Shown: piece after piece, positions 29,392-37,961 of the stretch
Position numbering within the stretch: the stretch's first letter is position 1
Layout: every line of letters begins with the position of its first letter
Origin: Ideonella sp. A 288
GTDB lineage: Bacteria > Pseudomonadota > Gammaproteobacteria > Burkholderiales > Burkholderiaceae_C
DNA length: 64,000 nucleotides
Direction of reading: 5' to 3'
Assembly: GCF_002198735.1 (NCBI RefSeq)
Contig: NZ_MWLO01000128.1
Span: forward strand, 10,812 to 74,811
Notes under the pieces: model-generated
The model's database searches: none
What the model saw: only the letters and a program-made list of their open reading frames with translations
What the model was told of the DNA's origin: nothing
Position numbers and translations under genes: made by a program

Positions 29392-30252
29392 ATGCGTCCT
29401 GCTGTCCAGCCTTCCCTCCGCTCCTCTCCTGTCGACCGCGCGGTGGGCCAGTGGCCGACGGGTTCGCAGGCTGGCGACACGGTCGGCCGGACGCAGTGTC
29501 GGCAGGGCGCACCCTGGAGGCGGCTGCTTGCCGTGTTGGCCTGCTGGACAGCGCTGGGCCCGGCCGAGGCCGCGCGGCCCCCGGCGGCGGCCGTCGTCGG
29601 CCATGTCACCCGCGTGATCGATGGCGACAGCCTGTGGTGGCAGGCGTCGCCGACGGCCAAGCCGGTGGAGGTGCGCCTGGCGCACATCGACGCACCGGAG
29701 ATCTGCCAGGCCTGGGGGCCGCAGGCCCGCGCGGCGCTGCAAGACCTGGTGCTCGACCGACCCGTCAGCCTGCGCGCGGTGGGGCGGGACGACTATGGCC
29801 GCACGTTGGGGGTGCTGCACACCGAGGGCATCGACGTCAACCTGAAGATGGTCGAGGAGGGCCACGCCTGGAGCAGTCGCTGGCGCTGGGACCGGGGGCC
29901 GCACGTCAAGCACGAGCGCATGGCGCATGCGCTGCGGCGGGGCCTGCACGGCGAGGGCGGTGCGGTGATGCCGCGCGACTTTCGGCGCGAGCATGGGCCT
30001 TGCGTTCCGGGTGACGGTGCGGCGGGTCGCGCCCGGTCGGCCACACCCGGCGCCGCGGTGAGCGGATCGGCGGCCCCGCCGGCCAGCGGCCGGTCGACCA
30101 GCCGTCCGGCGGCCTACCGCTGCGACGGGCGCACCCGCTGCAGCCAGATGACGTCGTGCGAGGAAGCGACCTACTTCCTGCGCCATTGCCCCCGGGTGAC
30201 GATGGACGGCGACGCCGATGGCATCCCTTGCGAGGAACAGTGGTGCCGTTGA
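29392..30252 (+). CDS. Secreted thermonuclease-like protein with Excalibur domain
   Basis: About 286 residues. An N-terminal hydrophobic segment (RRLLAVLACWTALGPAEAA) predicts export, though it lies ~40 residues after the chosen ATG, so the true start may be a later non-ATG codon. A staphylococcal nuclease-like domain follows (HVTRVIDGDSLWW, VRLAHIDAPE, DDYGRTLGVL). The C-terminus is an Excalibur calcium-binding-type domain: CSQMTSCEEATYFL, CP, then MDGDADGIPCEEQWC. This SNase plus Excalibur pairing is common in proteobacteria. It probably degrades extracellular or periplasmic nucleic acid. Confidence 0.82.
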   Translation: MRPAVQPSLRSSPVDRAVGQWPTGSQAGDTVGRTQCRQGAPWRRLLAVLACWTALGPAEAARPPAAAVVGHVTRVIDGDSLWWQASPTAKPVEVRLAHIDAPEICQAWGPQARAALQDLVLDRPVSLRAVGRDDYGRTLGVLHTEGIDVNLKMVEEGHAWSSRWRWDRGPHVKHERMAHALRRGLHGEGGAVMPRDFRREHGPCVPGDGAAGRARSATPGAAVSGSAAPPASGRSTSRPAAYRCDGRTRCSQMTSCEEATYFLRHCPRVTMDGDADGIPCEEQWCR

Positions 30253-30330
30253 CCGCCGACTGAGCGCAGAATCAGGCTGTGGGGCGGCCGGCATGCCCGG
30301 CGGCCTGGAACGCATCACTGGAGGTGTGCA

Positions 30331-30663
30331 ATGGCGATGGAGCATTCATTGCCCGGCCAAGCGGTCGACGTCGGCCCGCTGGGGGCCCGGCTGCGAGACA
30401 GCCAGACCACGGCGCTGCTGAAGGCGGGCCAACTCGAGATCATGCGGGTGGTGCTGGGCGCCGGCAAGGAGATGCGCGAGCACCGCGCGCCCGGCGAGAT
30501 CACGCTGCAGTGCATGGAGGGTCTGATCGAGGTGCGCACCGGCGGCTCGACGCTGTCGCTGCGCCCGGGGCAACTGGTGCTGCTGCCGGCCAAGGCGCCG
30601 CATTCGGTGCGGGCGCTGGAAGACTCGTCGGCGCTGCTGACGATGTGCCTGCGCACGGTCTGA
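30331..30663 (+). CDS. Cupin-domain protein
   Basis: 110 residues, a single small beta-barrel. Cupin motif 1 is degenerate (EHRAPGEITLQCMEGLIEV, one His and Glu residues) and motif 2 is PGQLVLLPAKAPHSVRALE with a His. Metal binding is therefore plausible but with fewer ligands than in classical cupins. No signal peptide. Convergent with the aldo/keto reductase. Function unknown; such proteins often sense small molecules or protect against oxidants. Confidence 0.8.
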   Translation: MAMEHSLPGQAVDVGPLGARLRDSQTTALLKAGQLEIMRVVLGAGKEMREHRAPGEITLQCMEGLIEVRTGGSTLSLRPGQLVLLPAKAPHSVRALEDSSALLTMCLRTV

Positions 30664-30711
30664 CCGGCCGCCCGGGCGGGGCCGCGTGGTCCTGCCCCCG
30701 GTGACGGGTCG

Positions 30712-31587
30712 TCAGGGCACCTCGTGCCCTGCGCCGGCCTGCCACAGCCGATACCACTGCTGTGCGTCCAGGCGCAGTTCGGTGGCGGCCATGGCCTCGC
30801 GGGCCATCTCGATCCGGCGCGAGCCGATCACTGGCCGGGGCCGGCTGGGGTGCCGCATCACCCAGGCACACAGCAGCGTGGTCCAGCCCACGCGAAGTTC
30901 ATGGCCGAGCGATTCGAGTTCTGCCCGCACCCGTTGCGCGGCGGGTTCATCGCTGGTGAAGATGCGGCCACCGGCCAGTGGCGACCAGGCCATCGGGCGC
31001 AGGCCCAGGTCCTGGCACTGGTCGAGGGTGCCGTCGTGCAGCGGGTCGCGGTGCAAGGGCGAGAGCTCCACCTGGTTGGTGGCCAGCGGGCAGTGCCGGT
31101 GCAGCAGCGCCAGTTGCGAGGGCGAGAAGTTGGAGACGCCGAACTGCAGCACCTTGCCGGCGGCGCGCAGGCCGTCGAAGGTGGCCGCCAGTTCGCCGGC
31201 GTCGAGCAGCGCATCGGGGCGGTGGATCAGCAGCAGGTCGAGGTGGTCGGTGCGCAGCGCGCGCAGCGAATGGTCCACCGAGGCCTGCACGTGCGCGGCC
31301 GAGGTGTCGTAGTGCTTGACCACGTTGCCCAGCCGTGCCGGCGACACCATCCGGATGCCGCACTTGCTGACCAGTTGCAGGCGGCGGCGCAGCGCCGGCG
31401 CAAGCGCCAGTGCCTCGCCGAACAGGCCCTCGACGGTGTAGCCGCCGTAGATATCGGCGTGATCGAAGCTGGTGATGCCGAGGTCGAGGTTGCCCTCGAT
31501 CCAGCGCAGGCGCTCCTGGGCCGACCAGCCCCAGGCGGCCATGCGCCATGCCCCGGCCACGACGGGTGACAGCGGCAGGTCCATCAT
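30712..31587 (-). CDS. Aldo/keto reductase, YdhF-like
   Basis: 291-residue NADPH-dependent oxidoreductase with a TIM-barrel. DHADIYGGYTVEGLFGEAL carries the catalytic Asp and Tyr, VSKCGI the catalytic Lys, LLLIHRPD the His. VIGSRRIEMAREA near the C-terminus contacts the NADPH phosphate. Closest named relative I recognise is E. coli YdhF; substrate unknown. It follows the AhpD-like gene by 4 bases on the same strand, so both are probably one transcript. Confidence 0.9.
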   Translation of the reverse strand: MMDLPLSPVVAGAWRMAAWGWSAQERLRWIEGNLDLGITSFDHADIYGGYTVEGLFGEALALAPALRRRLQLVSKCGIRMVSPARLGNVVKHYDTSAAHVQASVDHSLRALRTDHLDLLLIHRPDALLDAGELAATFDGLRAAGKVLQFGVSNFSPSQLALLHRHCPLATNQVELSPLHRDPLHDGTLDQCQDLGLRPMAWSPLAGGRIFTSDEPAAQRVRAELESLGHELRVGWTTLLCAWVMRHPSRPRPVIGSRRIEMAREAMAATELRLDAQQWYRLWQAGAGHEVP

Positions 31588-31591
31588 CGCC

Positions 31592-32176
31592 TCACTTCTT
31601 GTCGCGTGGCAACCGGCCCATCAGGTAGAACTCGTCGTTGGGGCGCATGCCCGCCACGTTGGCCATGCGGTTCGACAGGCCGAAGAACGCGGTGATGGCG
31701 GCGATGTCCCAGATGTCGTCGTCCGAGAAGCCGTGCGGGCGCAGGCGTTCGAAGTCGGCCTCGTCCACCGCGGCCGAGTCGTTGCACACCTTCAGCGCGA
31801 AATCGAGCATCGCGCGCTGGCGCGGCGGGATGTCGGCCTTGCGGTGGTTGACGGCCACCTGGTCGGCCACGAGCGGCTTCTTCTCGTAGATGCGCAGGAT
31901 GGCGCCATGCGCCACCACGCAGTACAGGCACTGGTTGGCGGCCGAGGTGGCGACGATGATCATCTCTCGCTCGCCCTTGGTGAGCGAACCGGTGTCCTTC
32001 AGCAGCAGCGCGTCGTGGTAGGCCATGAACGCCCGCCATTCGGCCGGGCGATGGGCCAGCGCGAGGAAGACGTTGGGCACGAAGCCCGCCTTGGCCTGCA
32101 CGTCGAGGATGCGCGCGCGCAGGTCATCGGGCAGGTCGCTCAGTTCGGGCACGGGGTAGCGGCTGATGGGGGGCAT
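31592..32176 (-). CDS. AhpD-like peroxidase-related protein (carboxymuconolactone decarboxylase family)
   Basis: 194 residues, all helical. The redox pair is in NQCLYCVVAHGA (CxxC followed by His), the AhpD-type active site. The layout with LTKGEREMIIVATS before it and SDDDIWDIAAITAFFGLSNRMAN after it matches the peroxidase-related subfamily. The ATG at 32176 has aggag eight bases upstream. A palindromic TGAT-N4-ATCA lies 91-102 bases upstream, downstream of a Crp/Fnr gene. Probably antioxidant; the physiological electron donor is unknown. Confidence 0.88.
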   Translation of the reverse strand: MPPISRYPVPELSDLPDDLRARILDVQAKAGFVPNVFLALAHRPAEWRAFMAYHDALLLKDTGSLTKGEREMIIVATSAANQCLYCVVAHGAILRIYEKKPLVADQVAVNHRKADIPPRQRAMLDFALKVCNDSAAVDEADFERLRPHGFSDDDIWDIAAITAFFGLSNRMANVAGMRPNDEFYLMGRLPRDKK

Positions 32177-32266
32177 GGCGGGGTCTCCTGTGGTGATCGC
32201 CAGCAGAAGGGTACTCGGCTTTGCGGTGGCGGCCCATCCGGCCACCTCGCCCGACCTCCGAGGACC

Positions 32267-32278
32267 TGATCCGGATCA
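32267..32278 (-). promoter_or_regulatory. Crp/Fnr-type palindrome upstream of the AhpD-like operon
   Basis: TGATCCGGATCA is a perfect 12-bp palindrome fitting the TGAT-N4-ATCA core of Crp/Fnr-family sites. It lies in the 196-base gap between the Crp/Fnr-type gene and the AhpD-like gene, both on the minus strand. Control by that neighbour is inferred. Confidence 0.4.
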
Positions 32279-32372
32279 TCCCGCCTGGAGGCGGATGGCG
32301 CAGGGGAGACGACGGCTGCCCCGGGCGGTCTCGGGTCGCCCGCAGCCTCGACCAACCCACCAGCGCCCGGCG

Positions 32373-33038
32373 TCAGAACCTCACGGGCAAGGCTCGCCTG
32401 ATCGTCACCCGGTGCGCGCTCGTCTCGATGTAGGCGCCGGACTCCAGTTCCTTCATCACCCGGCTGACCATCGGCCGCGTGCAGGCCAGTGCATCGGCCA
32501 TGTCCTGGTGCGTGATCGGCCCGACCACCCGGGTGCCATCGGACTGGAGCGACGCCCGGCTGTTCAGCAGCCAGATCACGCGGCCGTACACATCGTTCAG
32601 TGCCACGGCGCGCAGGCTCAGCGTGGCCGCGCGGGCGCGCCGGATGACCTTCGACAACAGCTCGAAGGCGAACTCCGGGCACTCGGCGATGTGGCGCTCC
32701 AGGGTGGTGCGCGTGACCACCACGCACCAGCTGGCTTCGGCCGCTTCGACGTTGGCGGACCGCGCGCCGCCGTCCAGGCTCATCTCGCCCAGGAACTCTC
32801 CGGGCAGGTACTCACCATAGGTGACGCGGCGCGAGCCGTCGTCGTTGACCGAGAAGGCGCGCAGCCGACCGCTCAGGATGATGAACAGCGTGTTGCCGAC
32901 GTCGCCTTCCTGGATCAGCAGGCGGCCCTTGGGATACAGCCTGGCCTCGCCACGGGCCGCCAGCCGGCTGAGTGCGTCGCTCATCGGCACGTTGGTCAAC
33001 TCGGGCGGAGGGTGGCTGGCGCGGCGCTGTCTCGGCAT
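32373..33038 (-). CDS. Crp/Fnr-family transcriptional regulator
   Basis: About 221 residues from ATG 33038; ATG 32984 would give 203. The cyclic-nucleotide-type beta-roll (~30-130) keeps GEFLGEMSLDGGARSANV, with the Glu, Arg and Ser that bind nucleotide phosphate in CRP. No N-terminal cysteine cluster is present, so it is not an Fe-S FNR. The winged helix (~165-221) has THQDMADALACTRPMVSRVMKEL, where the recognition helix has Pro at the CRP/FNR Glu position, hinting at altered specificity. Followed (minus direction) by the AhpD-like and aldo/keto reductase genes. Confidence 0.88.
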   Translation of the reverse strand: MPRQRRASHPPPELTNVPMSDALSRLAARGEARLYPKGRLLIQEGDVGNTLFIILSGRLRAFSVNDDGSRRVTYGEYLPGEFLGEMSLDGGARSANVEAAEASWCVVVTRTTLERHIAECPEFAFELLSKVIRRARAATLSLRAVALNDVYGRVIWLLNSRASLQSDGTRVVGPITHQDMADALACTRPMVSRVMKELESGAYIETSAHRVTIRRALPVRF

Positions 33039-33103
33039 CGGTGGACGTGGAGCGCGGCAGCGTGCCGCTCGTCGCCCGATGTTAGGTGGCGCCCGGCGCG
33101 GTG

Positions 33104-33781
33104 TCACGCACGCGCGCGTATGCGCCGGAACAGCGGGGGCAGCTTCGTCACCTCGAGCACCAGGTCGCCCACGCTCGGCGCGCCGGTCTTGTCGCGGATG
33201 TTGCTGATGTGCGTGCGCACGGTGCACAGGGCCACCCTCTGCGCCAGCGCGATGTCTGCAGGGCGGCGTCCCAGGCACAGCAGCTTCAGCACGCGCACTT
33301 CGGCGTCGGTCAGGCGACTCTGCCGTCCGAACGCCTCCACGCTGAGATCGTCGCAGGCACTGCGCCGGCCGACCACGAGCATGGCCCCGGCACGGGGGCC
33401 GATGGCGGGATCGCTCATCGGGATGAAGGCCACGGTGACGGATTCGCCCTCGGCGTCGCCCAGCGTCAGCATGCGCTGGAGCCCTCGCAGGGCGGCACAT
33501 TCCAGAGCCGCCCACAGCGGCGCGATGTCGCGCGAGCGGCGGGCCCGCAGCGATTGCCCCAGCAGTTGCAGCGGATGCCGGTCGTCGAGTTCCTCGCGCG
33601 CCACCTTGTTGGCGAATACGACGTGTCCGTCGTCCAGCGCGAGCAGCACGCCGTAGTCGATGACATCGAGCATGCGCGCCAGCACGCTGGCGGTTGGCGC
33701 AGCCCCCTCCTGGAACGCGGCGAGGGCCGTTGCCGGATCACCGGCATCGGGAGAGTCGGAACGGTCGCTGTGGCTGTACAT
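33104..33781 (-). CDS. LuxR-family regulator with PAS-like sensor part
   Basis: 225 residues. Residues ~25-130 look PAS-like (MLDVIDYGVLLALDDGHVVFANKVAREEL). The C-terminal LuxR helix-turn-helix (~155-215) has LTDAEVRVLKLLCLGRRPADIA and TVRTHISNIRDKTG. No receiver domain is seen. A strong Shine-Dalgarno (aggagg) precedes ATG 33781. It lies 65 bases upstream of the Crp/Fnr gene on the same strand, so the two regulators may be co-transcribed. Ligand and targets unknown. The 225-base region upstream shows no confident motif. Confidence 0.85.
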   Translation of the reverse strand: MYSHSDRSDSPDAGDPATALAAFQEGAAPTASVLARMLDVIDYGVLLALDDGHVVFANKVAREELDDRHPLQLLGQSLRARRSRDIAPLWAALECAALRGLQRMLTLGDAEGESVTVAFIPMSDPAIGPRAGAMLVVGRRSACDDLSVEAFGRQSRLTDAEVRVLKLLCLGRRPADIALAQRVALCTVRTHISNIRDKTGAPSVGDLVLEVTKLPPLFRRIRARA

Positions 33782-34006
33782 GGTCTGTCCTCCTGTGTGT
33801 CCGTGCCGCCGGAGTCCGCTCCGACGGCATGGCAGCAAGGCTAGGGCGACAGCGCGTCGGCAGGGGGTGCATAGACACGCACCGGCGTGTACGAAACTCA
33901 CCAACTTCGGTACGAGCACCCGCGGGGGTCGGCGGGACGGTGCCCGGTGGGCAGCGGGCCGGCCGCCGACAGGCGCCGTCCCGATGGCGACGCGCGGAGA
34001 CTGCCG

Positions 34007-34543
34007 TCAGTTCGGGCCGTCGCCGCGCCCCAGCAGCCACTGCACCGCCCACTGCAAGGTGCGGGCATCCGCACTCGCCCGGTGCCGTTCCACGTGCAGG
34101 TGCGCCCGCGCCATGGCCTTGCCGTCGGCCAGGCGGTCTGCCTGGGCGTCGGTGAGCAGCACACGCAGATGCTCGAGCTTGAAGCGCTGGCTGCGGCCGG
34201 CGGTGTCGAACAGCAGGCTCAGCCAGCTGTAGTCGTAGGCCCAGGCGTCGCTGTAGACAGTCTGGCCGTCGAGTTCTCGGTTCAGCAGGTCGGCCACCTC
34301 GGCCACCGGCCGGCCATGCTGGCGGGCCACCTCACGCCGGATGCCGTGCAGGCGCTCGGCCGACGTGTCCCAGTGGGTCCAGTCGTCGGCCGGCTGCACC
34401 AGCGTGCACAGGCCGCGCCCATCGGCCAGGGCCAGGCCGATCTCGATGGGGTAGCTGTGCCGTCCGAAGCCCGAGGCCTCGATGTCGATCACGCAGGGCG
34501 CCGCACCCAGGTTGGGGCGGTCGACAGCGCGTGCAGGCACCAT
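34007..34543 (-). CDS. DEDDh-type 3'-5' exonuclease-like protein
   Basis: 178 residues with an RNase H-like fold. VIDIEASGFG (18-27) supplies the Asp-x-Glu metal pair, SDAWAYDYSWL the second Asp, and HRASADA (His-x4-Asp) the third motif of the DEDDh class. Substrate (DNA or RNA) cannot be told. It stands alone between the regulator pair and ETF-QO. Confidence 0.78.
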   Translation of the reverse strand: MVPARAVDRPNLGAAPCVIDIEASGFGRHSYPIEIGLALADGRGLCTLVQPADDWTHWDTSAERLHGIRREVARQHGRPVAEVADLLNRELDGQTVYSDAWAYDYSWLSLLFDTAGRSQRFKLEHLRVLLTDAQADRLADGKAMARAHLHVERHRASADARTLQWAVQWLLGRGDGPN

Positions 34544-34599
34544 CGACAGTGGCTAGCAAGTCGCCTGCCAGTGCCGCTGCGCGGTGCCTCGGCGCGGCC

Positions 34600-36288
34600 T
34601 CACATGCCGGCGTAGTTGGGCCCGCCGCCGCCTTCGGGGGTGACCCAGACGATGTTCTGCGTCGGGTCCTTGATGTCGCAGGTCTTGCAGTGCACGCAGT
34701 TCTGCGCGTTGATCTGCAGGCGGTCGGACTGGTCGTCGTTCTTGACGAACTCGTAGACGCCCGCCGGGCAGTAGCGGCCTTCGGGGCCGGCGAACTTGGC
34801 CAGGTTGACGGCCACGGGCACGCTGGCGTCCTTCAGTGTCAGGTGCGCCGGCTGGTTTTCCTCGTGGTTGGTGTTGCTGATGAACACCGAGCTGAGGCGG
34901 TCGAAGGTCAGGATGCCGTCGGGCTTGGGGTAGTCGATGCGGGTGTGCTGGCTGGCAGGCTGCAGCATCAGGTGGTCGGGCAGCAGGCGGTGGATGGTCC
35001 ACGGCGCGATCTTCTTGCCCAGCTTGGGCAGCAGCCACTGCTCGATGCCGGTCATCAGCGCGCCGACGGTGTTGCCCTTCTTGAACCACTGCTTGAAGTT
35101 CTTGGAGGCCTGCAACTCGTCGTGCAGCCAGCTGCGCTCGAAGGCGGCCGGGTAGGCGCTCAGCTCGTCGTGCGAGCGGCCGGCGCGCAAGGCCTCGAAG
35201 GCCGCCTCGGCGGCCAGCATGCCGGTCTTGATGGCGGCATGGCTGCCCTTGATGCGGCTGGCGTTCAGGTAGCCGGCGTCGCAGCCCACCAGGGCGCCGC
35301 CGGGGAACACGGTCTTGGGCAGGCTGAGGATGCCCCCCGCGGTGATGGCGCGCGCGCCATAGCCGATGCGCTTGCCGCCTTCGATGTGCTGGCGGATCGC
35401 GTGGTGCGTCTTCCAGCGCTGCATCTCCTCGAACGGGCTCAGCCAGGGGTTCTTGTAGTCCAGCCCGGTGACGAAGCCCAGCGTCACGCGGTTGCCTTCC
35501 TGGTGGTACAGGAAGCCGCCACCGTAGGTGCTGTCGTCCATCGGCCAGCCGGCGGTGTGCACCACCAGGCCGGGCCGGGCCTTGTCGGCGGGCACTTCCC
35601 AGAGTTCCTTCACGCCCAGGGCGTAGGACTGCGGGTCCTTGCCGTGGTCGAGCTTGAAGTGGGCGATCAGCTGCTTGCCCAGGTGACCCCGCGCACCTTC
35701 GGCGAACACGGTGTACTTGCCCAGCAGTTCCATGCCCAGCTGAAAGCTGTCGTGCGGTTCGCCGTCCTTGCCGATGCCCATGTTGCCGGTGGCCACGCCG
35801 CGCACCGCACCGCGCTCGTCGTACAGCACCTCGGCGGCGGTGAAGCCGGGGAACACCTCGACGCCCAGCGACTCGGCATGCTCGCCCATCCACTTGGTGA
35901 GCGCGCCCAGGCTGATGACGTAGTTGCCCTCGTTGTGGAAGCACTCGGGCACCAGGAACGGCGGGGTGGTGGCCGTGCCGTCGCCTTCGCTGAGGAAGAG
36001 CACCAGGTCGTCGGTGACGGGTTGGTTCAATGGGGCGCCGAGGGCTTTCCAGTCGGGGATCAGCTCGTTGATGGCGATGGGGTCCATCACCGCGCCCGAC
36101 AGGATGTGGGCGCCGGGCTCCGAGCCCTTCTCGAGCACCACCACCGACAGGTCCTTGCCGTCCTGCGCGGCCAGTTGCTTCAGGCGGATCGCGGTGGCCA
36201 TGCCGGCCGGGCCGCCACCGACGATGACGACGTCGTACTCCATGGCCTCTCGGGGGCCGTGCTGTTCGAGGATCTCCTGGGGTGTCAT
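34600..36288 (-). CDS. Electron transfer flavoprotein-ubiquinone oxidoreductase
   Basis: 562-residue membrane-associated flavo-iron-sulfur protein that passes electrons from acyl-CoA dehydrogenases via ETF to ubiquinone. The FAD dinucleotide fold is VVIVGGGPAGMATAIRL (~20-36). The 4Fe-4S cluster Cys lie near the end, in NCVHCKTCDIKDPTQNI plus an upstream CP segment. The C-terminus GGGGPNYAGM is characteristic. ATG 36288 (MTPQEILEQHGPREAMEYD) matches the family start; an ATG at 36243 is possible. Divergent from an SDR gene across a perfect palindrome, which may couple it to fatty-acid regulation. Confidence 0.95.
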   Translation of the reverse strand: MTPQEILEQHGPREAMEYDVVIVGGGPAGMATAIRLKQLAAQDGKDLSVVVLEKGSEPGAHILSGAVMDPIAINELIPDWKALGAPLNQPVTDDLVLFLSEGDGTATTPPFLVPECFHNEGNYVISLGALTKWMGEHAESLGVEVFPGFTAAEVLYDERGAVRGVATGNMGIGKDGEPHDSFQLGMELLGKYTVFAEGARGHLGKQLIAHFKLDHGKDPQSYALGVKELWEVPADKARPGLVVHTAGWPMDDSTYGGGFLYHQEGNRVTLGFVTGLDYKNPWLSPFEEMQRWKTHHAIRQHIEGGKRIGYGARAITAGGILSLPKTVFPGGALVGCDAGYLNASRIKGSHAAIKTGMLAAEAAFEALRAGRSHDELSAYPAAFERSWLHDELQASKNFKQWFKKGNTVGALMTGIEQWLLPKLGKKIAPWTIHRLLPDHLMLQPASQHTRIDYPKPDGILTFDRLSSVFISNTNHEENQPAHLTLKDASVPVAVNLAKFAGPEGRYCPAGVYEFVKNDDQSDRLQINAQNCVHCKTCDIKDPTQNIVWVTPEGGGGPNYAGM

Positions 36289-36343
36289 TTGACGTCGTCG
36301 CAAGTCAATGAAAAAAGCATTGTAGCCAGCGAAAGCCCAAAAA

Positions 36344-36357
36344 AGCACGGTCGTGCT
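36344..36357. promoter_or_regulatory. Palindromic operator AGCACG-N2-CGTGCT between ETF-QO and SDR
   Basis: Perfect 6-bp arms with a 2-base centre, set in an A/T-rich stretch unusual for this genome, 56 bases from the ETF-QO start and 121 from the SDR start. The shape is that of a TetR-family operator. I recall similar sites for FadP-type fatty-acid regulators of Betaproteobacteria, but cannot confirm this here. No TetR gene is in the window. Confidence 0.5.
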
Positions 36358-36478
36358 ATTACGAATTGATGCGTCCATATGCACCTCGATTCGGTGCCGC
36401 TTGGCGCTCGACCGCGCCCGACCGCGTGCTATCGTGAAACCCTTCGCCCACAGACCTCAGCGTCCCGAATCGGCAGCC

Positions 36479-37261
36479 ATGACCTACAAGATCGATCTCT
36501 CCGGCCGCGTGGCCTTCGTCACCGGCGCGTCCGGTGGCCTGGGTGCGCAGTTCGCCCGCACCCTCAGCCAGGCCGGCGCCGGCGTGGTGCTGGCGGCCCG
36601 CCGCATCGAGCGGCTCAAGACCCTGCGCGCCGAACTCGAATCCGAGGGCGGTGACGCCCATGTCGTCGAGCTCGACGTGACCGACATCGACAGCATCAAG
36701 TCGGCCGTCGCCCACGCCGAGACCGAGATGGGCACGATCGACATCCTGGTCAACAACTCCGGCGTCAGCACCACGCAGAAGCTGGTCGACGTGACGCCCG
36801 ACGACTACGACTACGTGATGGGCACCAACACCCGCGGCGCGTTCTTCGTCGCGCAAGAAGTGGCGCGCCGCATGATCGCCCGCTCGCGCGGCGCGGCGCC
36901 GGGCACCTTCACCGGCGGGCGCATCGTCAACGTGGCCTCGATGGCCGGGCTGCGCGTGCTCAGCCAGATCGGCGTCTATGCGATGAGCAAGGCCGCCGTG
37001 GTGCACATGACCCGATCGATGGCTCTGGAATGGGGCAAGTTCGGCATCAACGTCAACGCGCTGTGCCCGGGCTACATCGACACCGAGATCAACCACCACC
37101 ACTGGCAGACCGAAGCCGGCCAGAAGCTGATGAGCATGCTGCCCCGCAAGCGTGTGGGCACGCCGAAGGACCTGGACGTGGCGCTGATGATGCTGTGCGC
37201 CAACGAAAGCCATTTCATCAACGGCGCCGTGCTGTCCGCGGACGACGGCTTCGGCGTGTGA
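36479..37261 (+). CDS. Short-chain dehydrogenase/reductase
   Basis: 260-residue NAD(P)-dependent classical SDR. TGASGGLG (~15-22) is the cofactor glycine motif; NNSGVS (~96-101) and the catalytic Ser/Tyr/Lys in VASMAGLRVLSQIGVYAMSKAAV are intact. LCPGYIDTEIN is the usual post-catalytic PG segment. ATG 36479 precedes MTYKIDLSGRVAFV directly. Substrate unknown; proximity to ETF-QO and thioesterases suggests an acyl-CoA or 3-hydroxyacyl substrate. Confidence 0.9.
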   Translation: MTYKIDLSGRVAFVTGASGGLGAQFARTLSQAGAGVVLAARRIERLKTLRAELESEGGDAHVVELDVTDIDSIKSAVAHAETEMGTIDILVNNSGVSTTQKLVDVTPDDYDYVMGTNTRGAFFVAQEVARRMIARSRGAAPGTFTGGRIVNVASMAGLRVLSQIGVYAMSKAAVVHMTRSMALEWGKFGINVNALCPGYIDTEINHHHWQTEAGQKLMSMLPRKRVGTPKDLDVALMMLCANESHFINGAVLSADDGFGV

Positions 37262-37290
37262 GCCGGCCCTTCGCCGGAGCGCGCTGAGCC

Positions 37291-37959
37291 ATGCGCGCAC
37301 TCACCCCCCTCGAGGCCCGCGTGCTGGCCGTGCTGGTGGAGAAGCAGGCCACGGTGCCCGACACCTACCCGCTCTCGCTCAACTCGCTGGTGGCCGGCTG
37401 CAACCAGAAGACCGCGCGTGACCCGGTGATCAACGCCACCGACGCCGAGGTGCTGACCGCCGTCGACGGCCTCAAGGCCTTGAGCCTGCTGTTCATCAGC
37501 AGTGGCAGCCGGGTGGCCCGATACGAGCACAACCTGGCCCGCGGCCTGGGCGTGCCCAGCCAGGCCCAGGCGCTGCTGGCGGTGCTGATGTTGCGCGGGC
37601 CGCAGACCTCGGCCGAGCTGCGTGCCAACTGCGAGCGCCTGTACCGCTTCGCCGACATCTCGTCGGTCGAGGGCTTCCTCGAAGAACTGGCAGGCAAGAC
37701 ACCGCCCAAGGTGCTGCACCTGCCACGATCGCCCGGCGAGCGCGAGGCCCGCTGGGCCCACCTGCTGTGCGGCGAGGTGCAGATGACGGCGCCGCGGCCC
37801 TACACGGGCGGCGATGCCGACGAGGGCGTCAGCGCCGGCGAGCTGTCGGCGCTGAAGGCCGAGCAGACCCGCATGGCCGCCGAACTCGCCGACCTGCGTG
37901 CCGTGGTGCAGCGCATGGCCGCCGAACTGGGCATCGACACCACGCCCCCGCCGGCCTGA
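37291..37959 (+). CDS. YceH-family protein (DUF480)
   Basis: 222 residues, a tandem winged-helix protein. The signature LTPLEARVLAVLVEKQATVPDTYPLSLNSL (residues 3-32) is diagnostic, followed by GCNQKTARDPV and the second domain LMLRGPQTSAELR. The C-terminal ~25 residues form a coiled coil. Function is undefined, possibly DNA-binding. It lies 29 bases after the SDR and is followed after 2 bases by a thioesterase gene. Confidence 0.9.
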   Translation: MRALTPLEARVLAVLVEKQATVPDTYPLSLNSLVAGCNQKTARDPVINATDAEVLTAVDGLKALSLLFISSGSRVARYEHNLARGLGVPSQAQALLAVLMLRGPQTSAELRANCERLYRFADISSVEGFLEELAGKTPPKVLHLPRSPGEREARWAHLLCGEVQMTAPRPYTGGDADEGVSAGELSALKAEQTRMAAELADLRAVVQRMAAELGIDTTPPPA

Positions 37960-37961
37960 GC

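Noticed and set aside
26626-30345. 1239-codon minus-strand open frame
   Set aside because: Lies opposite rlmH, maf, rng and the nuclease gene, all with clear family motifs; composition is that of a GC-rich shadow.
33840-33935. GTACGAA...TTCGGTAC inverted repeat upstream of the LuxR gene
   Set aside because: The arms differ by an inserted base and the site is far from the start; not better than chance.
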